This document shows positions 10,035 through 20,081 of a stretch of 64,000 nucleotides of DNA, in pieces; position 1 is the first letter of the stretch, and every line of letters begins with the position of its first letter. The notes below the pieces were generated by a model. The model was not told the origin of the DNA. It worked only from the letters and a program-made list of their open reading frames with translations, and made no database searches. The stretch is taken from NCBI RefSeq assembly GCF_000521865.1, contig NZ_JAME01000012.1, positions 1-64,000 on the forward strand, written 5' to 3'. Both the position numbers and the translations under genes were made by a program. This stretch comes from Roseivivax isoporae LMG 25204 (GTDB taxonomy: Bacteria; Pseudomonadota; Alphaproteobacteria; Rhodobacterales; Rhodobacteraceae).

Positions 10035-11392
10035 TTGACCCCCGGGGTGCCGTCGAACTTCTTCTCGATGCCGTCCCAGCAGTCGACGTAATCGTCCTGC
10101 AGCGGCGCCTCCCTGCCGGCGAACTCGGTCAGGTGCTGCGGAAAGCGTGTCTCGAACATGAAGCTCATTGTGTCCTCGAGCTTGTGCGGCGCGAGCGCGG
10201 CGTTCGACGCCTTCTCGAACGCCTCGCGGTCGGGCCCGTGCGGCAGCATCATGTTGTGAAGGCTCATGCCGCCCGGCACGAAGCCCTGCGGCTTCGCGTC
10301 GTACTGCCCGTGGATGTTGCCCATGAGCTCGGACATGACGTTCTTGTGGTACCAGGGCGGGCGGAACGTGTCCTCGGCCACCATCCAGCGGTCGCGGAAA
10401 AGGACGAAGTCGATGTTGGCCGTCCCGTCCACGCCGGAGGGCGCGGTCAGCACGGTGAAGATCGACGGGTCGGGATGGTCGAAGAGGATCGCGCCCACCG
10501 GGCAATAGGTGGTCAGGTCGTATTTCACCGGCGCGTAGTTGCCGTGCCAGGCCACCACGTCGAGGGGCGAATGGCCGATCTCGCAGGCATGGAACTGGCC
10601 GCACCACTTGACGGTCAGGGTCGAGGCCACCTCGCGGTCCTCGAAGGCCGCGACCGGCGTCTTGAAGTCGCGCCGGTTCGCCATGCAATTGGCCCCGATG
10701 GGCCCGCGCGCCGGCAGCTCGAACTTCTGGCCGTAATTCTCGCAGACGAAACCGCGGCACGGGCCCTCGATCACCTCGACCCGGTAGACGAGCCCGCGCG
10801 GCAGGATCGCGATCTCCTGCGGCGCGAGGTCGATCACGCCGAGCTCGGTGGCGAAGCGCAGCCGCCCCTCCTGCGGCACGACCAGGAGCTCGCTGTCGGC
10901 CGAGTAGAAATAGGCGTCCCGCATCGACCGCGTGACGAGGTAGACATGCGCGGCCATGCCGACCTGCGTGTTCACGTCGCCCGCCGTGGTCATGGTGCGC
11001 ATGCCGGTGAGCCAGGTGAGGTCCTCCCCGGTCATCGGCACCGGGTCCCAGCGGTACTGGCCGAGGCTCGTCACGCCCTCGGGCACGTGCGGCGCGGTCT
11101 TCCAGTACGGCAGGTCGATGCGGCGGAAGCGGCCGGCATGCTTGACCGACGGCCGGATCCGGTAGCACCAGGTCCGTTCGTTGCGATGGCTCGGCGCGGT
11201 GAAGGCGGTGCCCGACAGCTGCTCGCCGTAGAGGCCGTAGGCGCATTTCTGCGGCGAGTTCATGCCCTGCGGCAGCGCGCCCGGCAGCGCCTCGGTCTCG
11301 AAATCGTTGCCGAAGCCCGGCATGTAGCCTTCGTGCGTGCCGCCATTGCCCGGCGCGCGCACCATCCCGTTCGGAAGCTCCTGATTGGTCAT
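10031..11392 (-). CDS. hmgA: Homogentisate 1,2-dioxygenase
   Basis: A 453-residue Fe(II) dioxygenase that opens the homogentisate ring to maleylacetoacetate. Family hallmarks are the opening [18 protein letters not shown], the central [19 protein letters not shown], and the iron site near the C-terminus: [14 protein letters not shown] followed by [14 protein letters not shown]. Length equals the usual 430-455. The start at 11392 has GGAAGGAGG 8 bases upstream; an in-frame start 30 codons earlier would overlap the palindrome at 11449. It is the first gene of the minus-strand operon and is divergent from a MarR regulator. Confidence 0.97.
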   Translation of the reverse strand: MTNQELPNGMVRAPGNGGTHEGYMPGFGNDFETEALPGALPQGMNSPQKCAYGLYGEQLSGTAFTAPSHRNERTWCYRIRPSVKHAGRFRRIDLPYWKTAPHVPEGVTSLGQYRWDPVPMTGEDLTWLTGMRTMTTAGDVNTQVGMAAHVYLVTRSMRDAYFYSADSELLVVPQEGRLRFATELGVIDLAPQEIAILPRGLVYRVEVIEGPCRGFVCENYGQKFELPARGPIGANCMANRRDFKTPVAAFEDREVASTLTVKWCGQFHACEIGHSPLDVVAWHGNYAPVKYDLTTYCPVGAILFDHPDPSIFTVLTAPSGVDGTANIDFVLFRDRWMVAEDTFRPPWYHKNVMSELMGNIHGQYDAKPQGFVPGGMSLHNMMLPHGPDREAFEKASNAALAPHKLEDTMSFMFETRFPQHLTEFAGREAPLQDDYVDCWDGIEKKFDGTPGVK

Positions 11393-11448
11393 CGCGCTCC
11401 TCCTTCCGGCTTCCGCCGGCTGCGATTCCGGTCCCCTCGTCCTGATTA

Positions 11449-11460
11449 TTGCATATGCAA
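11449..11460. promoter_or_regulatory. Palindromic operator candidate between hmgA and the MarR gene
   Basis: TTGCATATGCAA is a perfect 12-bp palindrome in the 155-base divergent intergenic region, 57 bases before the hmgA start and 88 before the chosen MarR start. A further half site, GTTGCAT, lies about 14 bases downstream near 11474. MarR proteins commonly bind such AT-rich palindromes between themselves and their target operon. Confidence 0.55.
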
Positions 11461-11547
11461 CGATACAGGGGAACCGTTGCATTCAAGACGATCCCGGAGG
11501 AAGGTCCGGAGGGCGCCCGCCCAGCATTGCCCGAGGATGCCCGACCG

Positions 11548-11985
11548 ATGAGGGACCTGCCCGAATTCGACCTCTCCCGTTTCCTGCCCTACCGCATGAC
11601 GGTCGCGGCGGAGCGGCTGAGCGCGGGCATGGCGCGGCGCTACCGGGCCGAGTTCGGCATCTCCGTCGCGGAATGGCGTGTGCTCGTGCACCTGGCCGAC
11701 GGCGGCGAGGTGTCGATCCGCGACCTTGAGGCTCGGGTGAACCTCGAGAAGTCGAAGGCGAGCCGCGCGGCGGCCCGCCTCGCCGCGGACGGCTACGTCA
11801 CCAAGGTGCCGAACGCGCAGGATCGCCGGCTCGTGTCGCTGTCGCTGAGCGACAAGGGCCGCGCGCTCATGGCCGACCTGATCCCTCGGGCTCTCGCGTT
11901 CCAGGAACGGCTCGACCGGCTGCTCGCGGCAGAGCGCGCGGCGCTCGACGCCGCCCTCGACGCGATCCTGACGGAGGACCTCTGA
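11548..11985 (+). CDS. MarR family transcriptional regulator of the hmg operon
   Basis: A 145-residue winged-helix regulator. The N-terminal helix LPYRMTVAAERLSAGMARRY leads to FGISVAEWRVLVHLADG; the recognition helix is in NLEKSKASRAAARLAADGYV (near 65-85), followed by the wing with NAQDRRLVSLSLSDKG, a clear MarR signature. It is divergent from hmgA, so it most likely represses the homogentisate operon and itself, with a pathway aromatic acid as inducer. The start is uncertain: an in-frame TTG at 11449 would place the palindrome inside the gene, so 11548 is preferred. Confidence 0.9.
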   Translation: MRDLPEFDLSRFLPYRMTVAAERLSAGMARRYRAEFGISVAEWRVLVHLADGGEVSIRDLEARVNLEKSKASRAAARLAADGYVTKVPNAQDRRLVSLSLSDKGRALMADLIPRALAFQERLDRLLAAERAALDAALDAILTEDL

Positions 11986-11992
11986 GCGGCGC

Positions 11993-13339
11993 TCAGAACC
12001 AGACGTCGAGCGTCGCCTCCATCTGGTCGATCTGCGGTGTGGCATCGAGGATCGCCAGGATGGCGTCGATCTCCTGCTGCGCCGGATCGTCGTCGATCGC
12101 CTCCTCGAGCACGATGCCGAGGCAGGACAGGATCAGGAGCGACACGACCTGCGAGGCAGGCCGCAGCGCGAAGAACCGCCGCGACAGGACCTCTCCGCCA
12201 CGGCGCAGGGCCGCGTTCCAGCCTGCCCGCACCGCGGCCGCGGGCCGCGGCGCTACGCGCCGACGGCCGCGGGCCAGGACCGCCGCGGGCTCCGCCGGAA
12301 CGAGCTGCGCGGTGTCGTCGCGGTGCGGGTCGCGCTTCCACCCGGTCGTGATCTGCCGACAATGGTGGTAGGTGAAGGCGCGCGAGAGGAACAGCCAGTT
12401 GAACGCGAACCCCTCGAGCACGTGCGGCCGCCATTGCAGCTCTCCCAGCGGGCCCGTGGGTCGGATGCACCACTTGGCGGGCGACGGCCGCCCGCCGGAG
12501 CGGACGAGGACGTGGTCCGCGTGCCGCACCGTGATCCCTTGCGCGGGCGTCGGGGCGTGGCGCCACTCGCCCTCGAACCGGGTGAAGCCGAAGATGCTCT
12601 GCCAGGTGGCGTCGAAGACCGTCGGCGCGCGGCGCGACAGGATCAGCTCGTCGATGTCGCAGCAGAGCACCGCGCGCGCCTCGGACAGGTGGCGCAGCCG
12701 CAGCGCGTTCAGCACGCAGGTCTGCAGGAAGAGCTCGGTATTGGCATGGGGCGCGCGCCCGCGCGGCCCGAACGGCAGGTCGGTGCGCAGCACCAGCGCG
12801 TCGAGCCCCGTGCGCGCGAGCGCCTGCTCGATCTCGGCGCGCCCGTAGCCGCGCGAGGCGTTGTCGACCAGAATGATGGCGTCCGCGCCCTGCGTCTCGG
12901 CGTGGAAGCGCGCGAAATCCTCGATCCACACGAGGTCGTTGTCGCGCGACATGGTGACGATCACGTTCCGCCCGCGGAACCGGGCCGGATCGGTCACCGA
13001 GACGGCGCTGTCGTGGCGGGTCCCCGCCACCTCCAGCGTGACCCGGGCCGGCAGTTCGGGCGCCCGCATCTGCACCAGGCTGTGACGGTAGAAGTGGCGC
13101 ACCCGCGGCCGCGCCGGCACGCCGTCGAGCGCGAGGGCGCCGGACCGGAAGACGCCGGCCAGATTGTTGAGCCGCGGGCAGACGAGCGTCACCACGCCTT
13201 GGTGCCAGACCGCGTCGAGCCACAACGTCCGGTCGTCGAACGCGGCGTCGTAGCCATCCTTGCGGTAGCGCGGGGCGACCCTGGATTTTCTGCGCGGGCC
13301 GCCCTCGCCGAGGCGGCAGGTGGCGAAGTCGGATGTCAT
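11993..13339 (-). CDS. DXD-containing glycosyltransferase-like protein
   Basis: A 448-residue protein with the sugar-nucleotide motif Asp-x-Asp in AVLCCDIDELILSRRAPTVF near residues 222-241. Before it, NVIVTMSRDNDLVWIEDFARF and DAIILVDNASRGYG are typical of glycosyltransferases of the GT2/GT92-like group that begin by parsing a stranded donor site. Residues 370-448 are an extension with a hydrophobic helix (SQVVSLLILSCLGIVLEEAI) and an acidic tail rich in Ile/Asp, which could be a membrane or partner contact. Acceptor unknown; probably capsule or exopolysaccharide. It lies tail to tail with the MarR gene, 7 bases apart. Confidence 0.7.
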   Translation of the reverse strand: MTSDFATCRLGEGGPRRKSRVAPRYRKDGYDAAFDDRTLWLDAVWHQGVVTLVCPRLNNLAGVFRSGALALDGVPARPRVRHFYRHSLVQMRAPELPARVTLEVAGTRHDSAVSVTDPARFRGRNVIVTMSRDNDLVWIEDFARFHAETQGADAIILVDNASRGYGRAEIEQALARTGLDALVLRTDLPFGPRGRAPHANTELFLQTCVLNALRLRHLSEARAVLCCDIDELILSRRAPTVFDATWQSIFGFTRFEGEWRHAPTPAQGITVRHADHVLVRSGGRPSPAKWCIRPTGPLGELQWRPHVLEGFAFNWLFLSRAFTYHHCRQITTGWKRDPHRDDTAQLVPAEPAAVLARGRRRVAPRPAAAVRAGWNAALRRGGEVLSRRFFALRPASQVVSLLILSCLGIVLEEAIDDDPAQQEIDAILAILDATPQIDQMEATLDVWF

Positions 13340-13460
13340 GCCACGGTCACCGGGTGATCACGGCCGAACCGGCCGCGTCTTCCGCATACACGGGCCACGG
13401 GCCGCCCTCAACTGCCTCCGCTTGCGCAAAGGTCATGGCGGGCATCTGCGGATGGGAAGA

Positions 13461-13537
<77 letters not shown>

Positions 13538-13546
13538 GTTGGCGCC

Positions 13547-13575
13547 CATATACGGAACCCCGCGGCCGAGCACAA
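13547..13575 (-). promoter_or_regulatory. Promoter of the tRNA-Arg gene
   Basis: On the minus strand TTGTGC (13575-13570) and TATATG (13552-13547) are separated by 17 bases, and the -10 hexamer ends 9 bases before the mature 5-prime end of the tRNA. Spacing and position fit a sigma-70 promoter. Confidence 0.5.
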
Positions 13576-13705
13576 TGGGGTTCGGGATACCTTACCTATG
13601 CAGTTTCCGGAAATCGGCGTATTCTTCCTGACGTTGTGCCGGGTCTCGCGCCGGCACTTCGGACGCGAATGATTTTGATGCCAATCACTTTTCAGGAGAC
13701 GTGCC

Positions 13706-15214
13706 ATGACGGGCATGATTCACGGGATGTCCAGGTTCGACCACCTGGTCAAGCACTGCCTCGAACACACCGCGCTGATGATGAAACCGCCGCTTGCGGA
13801 CACGTTCGGCCACCTGCTGGGCGGGCCGAACGACATCACCGGCAACCTCAGCACGCAGAAGATCGTCGACGCGCTCATCGCGCTCGTCGATTCCATGAAG
13901 ACCGAGACGCTGAAGGACGGCCCTGCCGATGCCGGCATGACCTTCTTCGGCCAGTTCGTGGACCACGACGTGACGCTCGATGCCACGAGCTCCATCGGCA
14001 AGAAGATCGACCCGCGGTCGATCCGCAACGTGCGCACGCCGGGGCTAGACCTCGACTGCGTCTATGGTGACGGCCCCGAGGCGTCGCCCTTCCTGTACAG
14101 CCCCCGGCATCCGGGCTTCCTGCTGTTCGGACGCGACGAGAACCCGATCGACCTCGCGCGGAACGCGCACGGCACCGCGCTGATCGGCGATCACCGCAAC
14201 GACGAGAACATCATCGTGAGCCAGGTGCACGGCGCGATGATCTGCCTGCACAACATCCTGATGAGCCACGTGAGCGAGGGCGGCGCGGCCAAGGACGACG
14301 TGCACGAATGCGGCGTCATGTCGATCCGCCAGAGCGTATGGCACGAGAGCGTGCCGCCGTCGCTCATGGATTTCGAGCATGTGCGCCGCTTCGTGCGCCT
14401 GCACTACCAGTGGCTCGTGCTGCACGCGCTGCTCCCGTCCTTCGTCGACCAGCCCTGCATCGACGCCGCGCTGCACGATCCGTGGATCTTCGGCCGACAC
14501 GCGCCGCTGATGCCGGCGGAATTCTCGGGGGCGGCCTACCGGTTCGGCCACGCCACCGTGCAGCCCTCCTACCGGCTGAAACACGGCGCGAGCCCGGTCG
14601 ACCTGTTCGAGCCGATGATGCTGGGCTTCGGACCGCGCAAGCCCGAGGCGGACCTCGAGCTGGCGCAGTTCTTCGACACCGGCGACGGCAAGGCCCAGAA
14701 GGCGTTGCCGGTCGGAACCAAGGTGGCCAAGACGCTGTTCGAGCTGCCGTCGAACGTGGTCGGCGCGCCCGCCTCGTGGGACGGGGTCGAGATTCCGATC
14801 GAGCAGGCCCGCAAGCTGCCGCTGCGCAACATCCTGCGCGACCGGAGCGCGCTCAAGCTCGCCTCCGGCCAGCAGGTCGCGCGCTGGCTCAAGCAGAACG
14901 CGCCGCACGTGCCGGTGAAGGAACTGCCGGCGCCGCAAATCCTGCGGGACCGTCACATCGACAAGACGCCGATCTGGTTCTACTGCCTCGAGGAGGCCGA
15001 CCATGCGGGCGGCAGGCTCGCGGGCGTCGGCGGCACGATCGTCGCGAGCGTGATCGTGCGGCTGCTGAAGGAAGACCCCGAGAGCGTGCTGAACACCGAC
15101 TTCACCCCGTGGTCGGGATTCGGCGGCAGCGCCACGACAATGGGCCGGGTCATGGCCTGGGTCGAGAAGAACCGCGGCGACATCGCGCACGCGGCCGACC
15201 TGCGCGCGGGCTGA
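13706..15214 (+). CDS. Animal-type haem peroxidase family protein
   Basis: A 502-residue member of the peroxidase-cyclooxygenase superfamily. The distal motif reads TFFGQFVDHDVTLD: Gln83, His87 and Asp88 match the haem-ester and calcium-binding Asp and the distal His of the family. The proximal histidine is His282 in GAAYRFGHATVQPSYR, equivalent to the FRFGHS motif. Length fits the compact bacterial members. No signal peptide is visible, so it is either cytoplasmic or exported by a leaderless route. The ATG has AGGAGA 8 bases upstream. It stands alone beside tRNA-Arg. Substrate unknown; oxidation of halides, phenols or lipids is known in relatives. Confidence 0.88.
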   Translation: MTGMIHGMSRFDHLVKHCLEHTALMMKPPLADTFGHLLGGPNDITGNLSTQKIVDALIALVDSMKTETLKDGPADAGMTFFGQFVDHDVTLDATSSIGKKIDPRSIRNVRTPGLDLDCVYGDGPEASPFLYSPRHPGFLLFGRDENPIDLARNAHGTALIGDHRNDENIIVSQVHGAMICLHNILMSHVSEGGAAKDDVHECGVMSIRQSVWHESVPPSLMDFEHVRRFVRLHYQWLVLHALLPSFVDQPCIDAALHDPWIFGRHAPLMPAEFSGAAYRFGHATVQPSYRLKHGASPVDLFEPMMLGFGPRKPEADLELAQFFDTGDGKAQKALPVGTKVAKTLFELPSNVVGAPASWDGVEIPIEQARKLPLRNILRDRSALKLASGQQVARWLKQNAPHVPVKELPAPQILRDRHIDKTPIWFYCLEEADHAGGRLAGVGGTIVASVIVRLLKEDPESVLNTDFTPWSGFGGSATTMGRVMAWVEKNRGDIAHAADLRAG

Positions 15215-15283
15215 GGCCGCCTGACCGGCGCCGGACCGCGACCCTCCCGCGCGGATCCGGCCCGGAGGCCCCCGCCGCGCAGC

Positions 15284-15313
15284 GCGCGCGTCCCCGCAGC
15301 CGGGGGCGCGCGC
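15284..15313. terminator. Stem-loop between the convergent peroxidase and sufS genes
   Basis: GCGCGCGTCCCCG and CGGGGGCGCGCGC form a 13-bp stem with one G-U wobble (on the plus-strand RNA) and a CAGC loop. It lies 70 bases after the peroxidase stop and 13 bases beyond the sufS stop. No T-run on either side; it probably serves both genes. Confidence 0.45.
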
Positions 15314-15325
15314 ACGTCCGACCGC

Positions 15326-16546
15326 TCAGGCGAAGAGTTCGTGCGCGAGTTCCAGCGCCTCGACCAGCACGTCGACCTCCGCCTCGGTGTTGTAGAGCCC
15401 GAAGGACGCCCGGCAGGTCGCGGAAATCCCGAGGTGATCCATCAGCGGCCCCGCGCAATGGTGGCCCGCGCGCACCGCGACACCCTTCTTGTCGAGGATG
15501 GTCGAGATGTCATGCGCGTGCGCCGCACCGTCCAGCATGAAGGAAAAGATCGCGGCCTTGCCGGGCGCCTTGCCCTGCACCTGCAGCCAGTTCAGCCCGT
15601 CGAGCCGCTCTCGGGCATAATCCGCGATCCGCGCCTCGTGGGCGGCGATGTTGTCCATGCCGAGCGCCATCATGTAGTCGAGCGCGACGCCCATGCCGAT
15701 GGTCGCCACGATGCCGGGAGTGCCGGCCTCGAACTTCATCGGCGGGTCGGCCCAGGTGATCTCGTCCTTGTGGACCTCTCGGATCATGTCGCCGCCGCCC
15801 ATGAAGGGCCGCATCTCGGCCAGCCGCTCCTTCCGGATGAAGATCGCCCCCGAACCGCTTGGGCCGTAGAGCTTGTGTCCCGTGACAGCGTAGAAGTCGA
15901 CGCCCAGATCGGCGACGTCGACCGGCATGTGCACGGCACCCTGGCTGCCGTCGACCAGCACCGGCACGCCCTTCTCGTGGGCCGCAGCCGCGATCGTCTT
16001 GACGTCGACCACGGTGCCCAGCACGTTCGAGAGCTGCGTGATCGCCACGAGCTTGGTCTTGGGGCCGATCGCGTCGATCACCTTTTCCGGGTCGAGCGAT
16101 CCGTCGGCCTCCACATCGACCCAGCGCAGCGTGACCCCCTGCCGTTCGCGCAGGAAATGCCAGGGCACGATGTTCGCGTGGTGCTCCATCACCGACAGCA
16201 CGATCTCGTCGCCGGGCTCCATCCGGGGCATGGCCCAGCCGTAGGCCACGAGGTTGATGCCTTCGGTCGTGCCGGTGGTGAACACGATCTCCTCCTCGGA
16301 GGGCGCGTTCAGGAAGCGCGCGACGGTTCCGCGCACGCCTTCGTACTTCTCCGTCGCGAGGTTCGACAGGAAATGCAGCCCCCGGTGAACGTTGGAATAT
16401 TCCTCGGCATAGGCGCGCGTGACGGCGTCGATCACCACCTGCGGCTTCTGCGCGGAGGCGCCGTTGTCGAGATAGACCAGCGGCTTGCCGTTCACCTGCC
16501 GCGACAGGATGGGGAAGTCGCGGCGGATTTCGTTCACGTCATACAT
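15326..16546 (-). CDS. sufS: Cysteine desulfurase SufS
   Basis: A 406-residue PLP enzyme that takes sulfur from cysteine for Fe-S assembly on SufBCD. The PLP lysine is in YAVTGHKLYGPSGSG (near 225) and the catalytic cysteine in VAVRAGHHCAGPLMD (near 364), the class II SufS/CsdA arrangement. The N-terminus MYDVNEIRRDFPIL is typical; a second ATG two codons upstream (16552) is equally possible. It overlaps the end of the YIP1-like gene, which points to co-transcription with the suf cluster. No sufE or sufU partner is adjacent, so its sulfur relay partner is elsewhere or missing. Confidence 0.95.
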   Translation of the reverse strand: MYDVNEIRRDFPILSRQVNGKPLVYLDNGASAQKPQVVIDAVTRAYAEEYSNVHRGLHFLSNLATEKYEGVRGTVARFLNAPSEEEIVFTTGTTEGINLVAYGWAMPRMEPGDEIVLSVMEHHANIVPWHFLRERQGVTLRWVDVEADGSLDPEKVIDAIGPKTKLVAITQLSNVLGTVVDVKTIAAAAHEKGVPVLVDGSQGAVHMPVDVADLGVDFYAVTGHKLYGPSGSGAIFIRKERLAEMRPFMGGGDMIREVHKDEITWADPPMKFEAGTPGIVATIGMGVALDYMMALGMDNIAAHEARIADYARERLDGLNWLQVQGKAPGKAAIFSFMLDGAAHAHDISTILDKKGVAVRAGHHCAGPLMDHLGISATCRASFGLYNTEAEVDVLVEALELAHELFA

Positions 16547-17126
16547 TGGCATTCAGTCCCATCGTTGCACCCGAGAGCGAGATCACCAGCGAGATGCCGA
16601 GCGCGAGGCCCGTCACCGCCAGGACCATCACGAGCGCTGCCTTGAGAAGTCCTTCGAATTCCTGTGCTTCGGCGAGGAAGTTCAGGAGAATCCAGATGCC
16701 GACGCCCGAAGCCGCCAGCGATATGATCCCGGCGAGGCCCGGCACCACGGGCGCGAGCAGCACCAGCACCGCCTGCACCACCACGTCGAGCCCCTGGATC
16801 CACACCACGAGCAGCGCGATGTCCGCCACCTGCGCCACGCCGCCCACGCCGCGGCCCGCCCAGGTCAGGGCAAGCGTGAGGACCAGCAGCACCGCGCAGA
16901 GCCCGACGGCGAAGACCATGGGCTGCATGAGGATAGGTGCGACCGACGGATCGGGCGGGATCAGCATGCTCGAGACCGTCACGAGCGCGGTCTGCAGCAC
17001 CACGACCAGCGCAAAGGCCAGCACGATCGCCTCGTGCCCGAGCCGCAGCGACAGGAGCAACCGGGCCACCTCGCGCGGCGCGACGATGCTGTGCCAGGCG
17101 AGCGACAGGAAGGCCGAGGGGCTCAT
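16539..17126 (-). CDS. YIP1-like integral membrane protein in the suf cluster
   Basis: A 195-residue, very hydrophobic protein with five predicted helices: near 33-56 (AIVLAFALVVVLQTALVTVS), 68-90, 98-120, 122-147 and 163-187. The N-terminal segment before the first helix (LAWHSIVAPREVARLLLSLR) and the layout resemble YIP1-domain proteins. It starts in the stop codon of the upstream membrane gene (ATGA overlap) and its end overlaps sufS, so it is translated within the suf mRNA. A role in Fe-S assembly is not established. Confidence 0.7.
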   Translation of the reverse strand: MSPSAFLSLAWHSIVAPREVARLLLSLRLGHEAIVLAFALVVVLQTALVTVSSMLIPPDPSVAPILMQPMVFAVGLCAVLLVLTLALTWAGRGVGGVAQVADIALLVVWIQGLDVVVQAVLVLLAPVVPGLAGIISLAASGVGIWILLNFLAEAQEFEGLLKAALVMVLAVTGLALGISLVISLSGATMGLNANV

Positions 17127-17608
17127 GCGGGACGCTCCGCGATGGTGAGGCAGCGGATCCAGAACCACAGGAAAGCCGCGATCCACGCGGCGCCCACCAG
17201 GCTCAGCGCCGGGCCCGACCCGATGAACCCGGCCACGAGCCCGTTCAGGAGAATGAGCGGCGTCGAGGCCAGGAACGACCAGAAGAGCGCGAGCCGCGCG
17301 CCGTACCAGGTGCCCCGCCCCCCGAGCACGCGGGCGAAGATGTGGCTCACCGCCGCGATGCCGTAGAACATCAGCGGCGCGACGAAGAGCCAGCCGAAAA
17401 GGGCGCCGCCAAGCGCGGGGTTCAATTCCGTCCCGTCGAGATGAGCCTGCCGCGACAGCGCGGGCCAGCGGGACACGAAGGCCAGCACGCACGCCCCCAT
17501 CAGCATGGCCAGGGCGCGGTCCTCGCGCTGGCCAGCCGACAGGAGGCGCCGCATGACCGACCCCGGGCCCCTGACATAGGTGGCCGCGATATCGCTCGAC
17601 ACCGCCAT
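17123..17608 (-). CDS. Membrane protein between sufD and the YIP1-like gene
   Basis: A 161-residue protein with about four hydrophobic segments, near 32-50 (ALAMLMGACVLAFVSRWPAL), 68-90, 105-130 and 130-152. Not firmly assigned; its shape and pairing suggest a second YIP1-related protein. The ATG at 17608 lies 5 bases after the sufD stop, and its own stop overlaps the next ATG. The two membrane genes therefore form a tightly coupled pair inserted between sufD and sufS. Confidence 0.65.
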   Translation of the reverse strand: MAVSSDIAATYVRGPGSVMRRLLSAGQREDRALAMLMGACVLAFVSRWPALSRQAHLDGTELNPALGGALFGWLFVAPLMFYGIAAVSHIFARVLGGRGTWYGARLALFWSFLASTPLILLNGLVAGFIGSGPALSLVGAAWIAAFLWFWIRCLTIAERPA

Positions 17609-17613
17609 CGGGA

Positions 17614-18911
17614 TCAGCGGCGCCGCCGGAAGAGCCACGCCTCGATGCGACCCACGATCTCGGCCTGCAGGTCCTCGTCGTCGATCTCCTGCACCGCTTC
17701 GGCCAGGAACGCGAGCGTGAGGTAGACCGTCGCGTCCGCCTTGGGCAGGCCGCGCGCGCGCAGGTAGAACAGCGCCTCCTCGTCGATGGCGCCCGAGGTC
17801 GACCCGTGCGAGCACGCCACGTCGTCGGCGTAAATCTCGAGTTCGGGCTTCGCCAGGAACTGGCTGTCCTCGTCGAGCAGCAGCGACTGGCTGATCTGGT
17901 ATCCGTCGGTCCGCTGTGCGCCCGGCTGCACCAGGATCTTGCCCTGGAAGACCCCCACGGCACCGTTGCGCAGCACCTTCTTGAAGACCTGGCGGCTTTC
18001 GCAGTTCACCGCGTCATGGGTGATGAACACCGTGTCGTCGTGGTGGAAATCGCCGTCGCCCACGCAGGCCCCGGCCACGTGCGCCACCGCGTCGTCGCCG
18101 GTCAGCTCCAGCACGCATTCGTTCCGCGTGAGCTTGCCGTTCATGGTCAGCGTGAACGACTTGAAGACCGACTCGGCCCCGAGGCGCCCGAAGATGTGCG
18201 TCGCGGCGCGGCGTTCGTGGTCGCGTCCCTGCGTGCGGATGTGCCGGAACGCGGCGCCGTCGGCGACGTCGACCTCCATGCACTTGTTGAACCGCGCGGC
18301 CGCCGGCCCGGTTTCGAGCAGGGTCAGCTCCCCGCCTTCCTCGACCTTCACCACGTGGTGCAGGATCGCGTCCGAAGTCTCTGATTCGTGACGATAAATG
18401 ATCGCGATGGGCTTCGGCGCCCGGCCGATTACGCGGATCAGCAGGCCGTCCGTGGCAAAGGCCGTGTTGAACGCCGCGAGCGGGCGGTCGACCGGCACCT
18501 GTCCGCGCGCCTCGAGCGTGCCGTAGAGGTCCTTGGCCCAGTGGATGTCCGCGCGGCTCGTCGCGAGCCGCTCGATCTCCACGTGCTCGAGCGCAAGCGC
18601 GTCCGACGCCTCGGGGTCGAACACGCCATCCGTGAACACGATCTTCAGCCGGTCGAAGGCGTCGAAGATCGGCGTCTCGCCGGGCTCGAGCACCGCGGCG
18701 CGCGGCGCGTCTTCCTGCGTCAGCGTGTCGGGCCGGGTGAACTTCCAGTACTCGTCGCGGCCTTGCGGCAGCCCCTGCGCCCGCAGGCGCGCGGCCGCGT
18801 CACGGCGCGCGGGTTCCGCCCAGCCGCCCTGCGGGATCGTCAGCGCGTCGAGCCGCGCCGCGGTCGCCTCGAGCTTGCGCGCATCGGGCGCCTTCTTCTT
18901 GAGCAATGCCA

Positions 18912-18915
<4 letters not shown>
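17614..18915 (-). CDS. sufD: Fe-S cluster assembly protein SufD
   Basis: A 433-residue scaffold subunit of the SufBC2D complex. It has the right-handed beta-helix core with the conserved C-terminal stretch AKPELEIYADDVACSHGSTSGAIDEEALFYLRARG, in which the key histidine of SufD lies in SHGSTSG. The N-terminus is helical and contains the DEYWKFTR motif near 54-61. The start at 18915 (tandem ATGs) overlaps the sufC stop and has AAGGAGA upstream inside sufC, which shows coupling with sufC. Confidence 0.95.
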
Positions 18916-19664
<749 letters not shown>

Positions 19665-19731
19665 CTTTCGTCCTTCATTCGTCCTGTCGCGGGCCGTCGT
19701 CCGGCGCCGCCTGTGACAATTCCCGGTGCCG

Positions 19732-20046
19732 TCAGCCCAGCACCACCGCCGTGCCCGAAACCGACACCATCAGCATCGACTCGCCCACGACCTCGTAATC
19801 GATGTCCACGCCGATCACGGCGTTGGCCCCGAGCTGCGCCGCCCGCGCCTCGAGCTCGCCGAAGGCGATCTCGCGCGCATCGCGCAGCTTGGTCTCGTAG
19901 GCGCCCGACCGGCCGCCCACGATGTCCGTCACCTGGGCAAAGAAGTCGCGGAAGACGTTGGCGCCCATGATGGCCTCGCCCACCACGATCCCCTTGTACT
20001 CGGCGACCTGGTATCCCTCGACGTTGTTCGTGGTCGTCACGATCAT
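19732..20046 (-). CDS. YbjQ/UPF0145 heavy-metal-binding-type protein
   Basis: A 104-residue protein of the YbjQ (UPF0145, DUF74) family, which forms pentamers. The signature is the strand pattern [20 protein letters not shown], then [30 protein letters not shown] and the ending [13 protein letters not shown]. Cellular role unknown. The ATG at 20046 has GGGAGA 8 bases upstream; another ATG 8 codons earlier is possible. It lies between the pyruvyl-transferase-like gene and sufC inside the suf cluster. Confidence 0.85.
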   Translation of the reverse strand: MIVTTTNNVEGYQVAEYKGIVVGEAIMGANVFRDFFAQVTDIVGGRSGAYETKLRDAREIAFGELEARAAQLGANAVIGVDIDYEVVGESMLMVSVSGTAVVLG

Positions 20047-20081
20047 GTCCGTCTCCCGTGTTCCCGTCATCCGGCGCGCCC

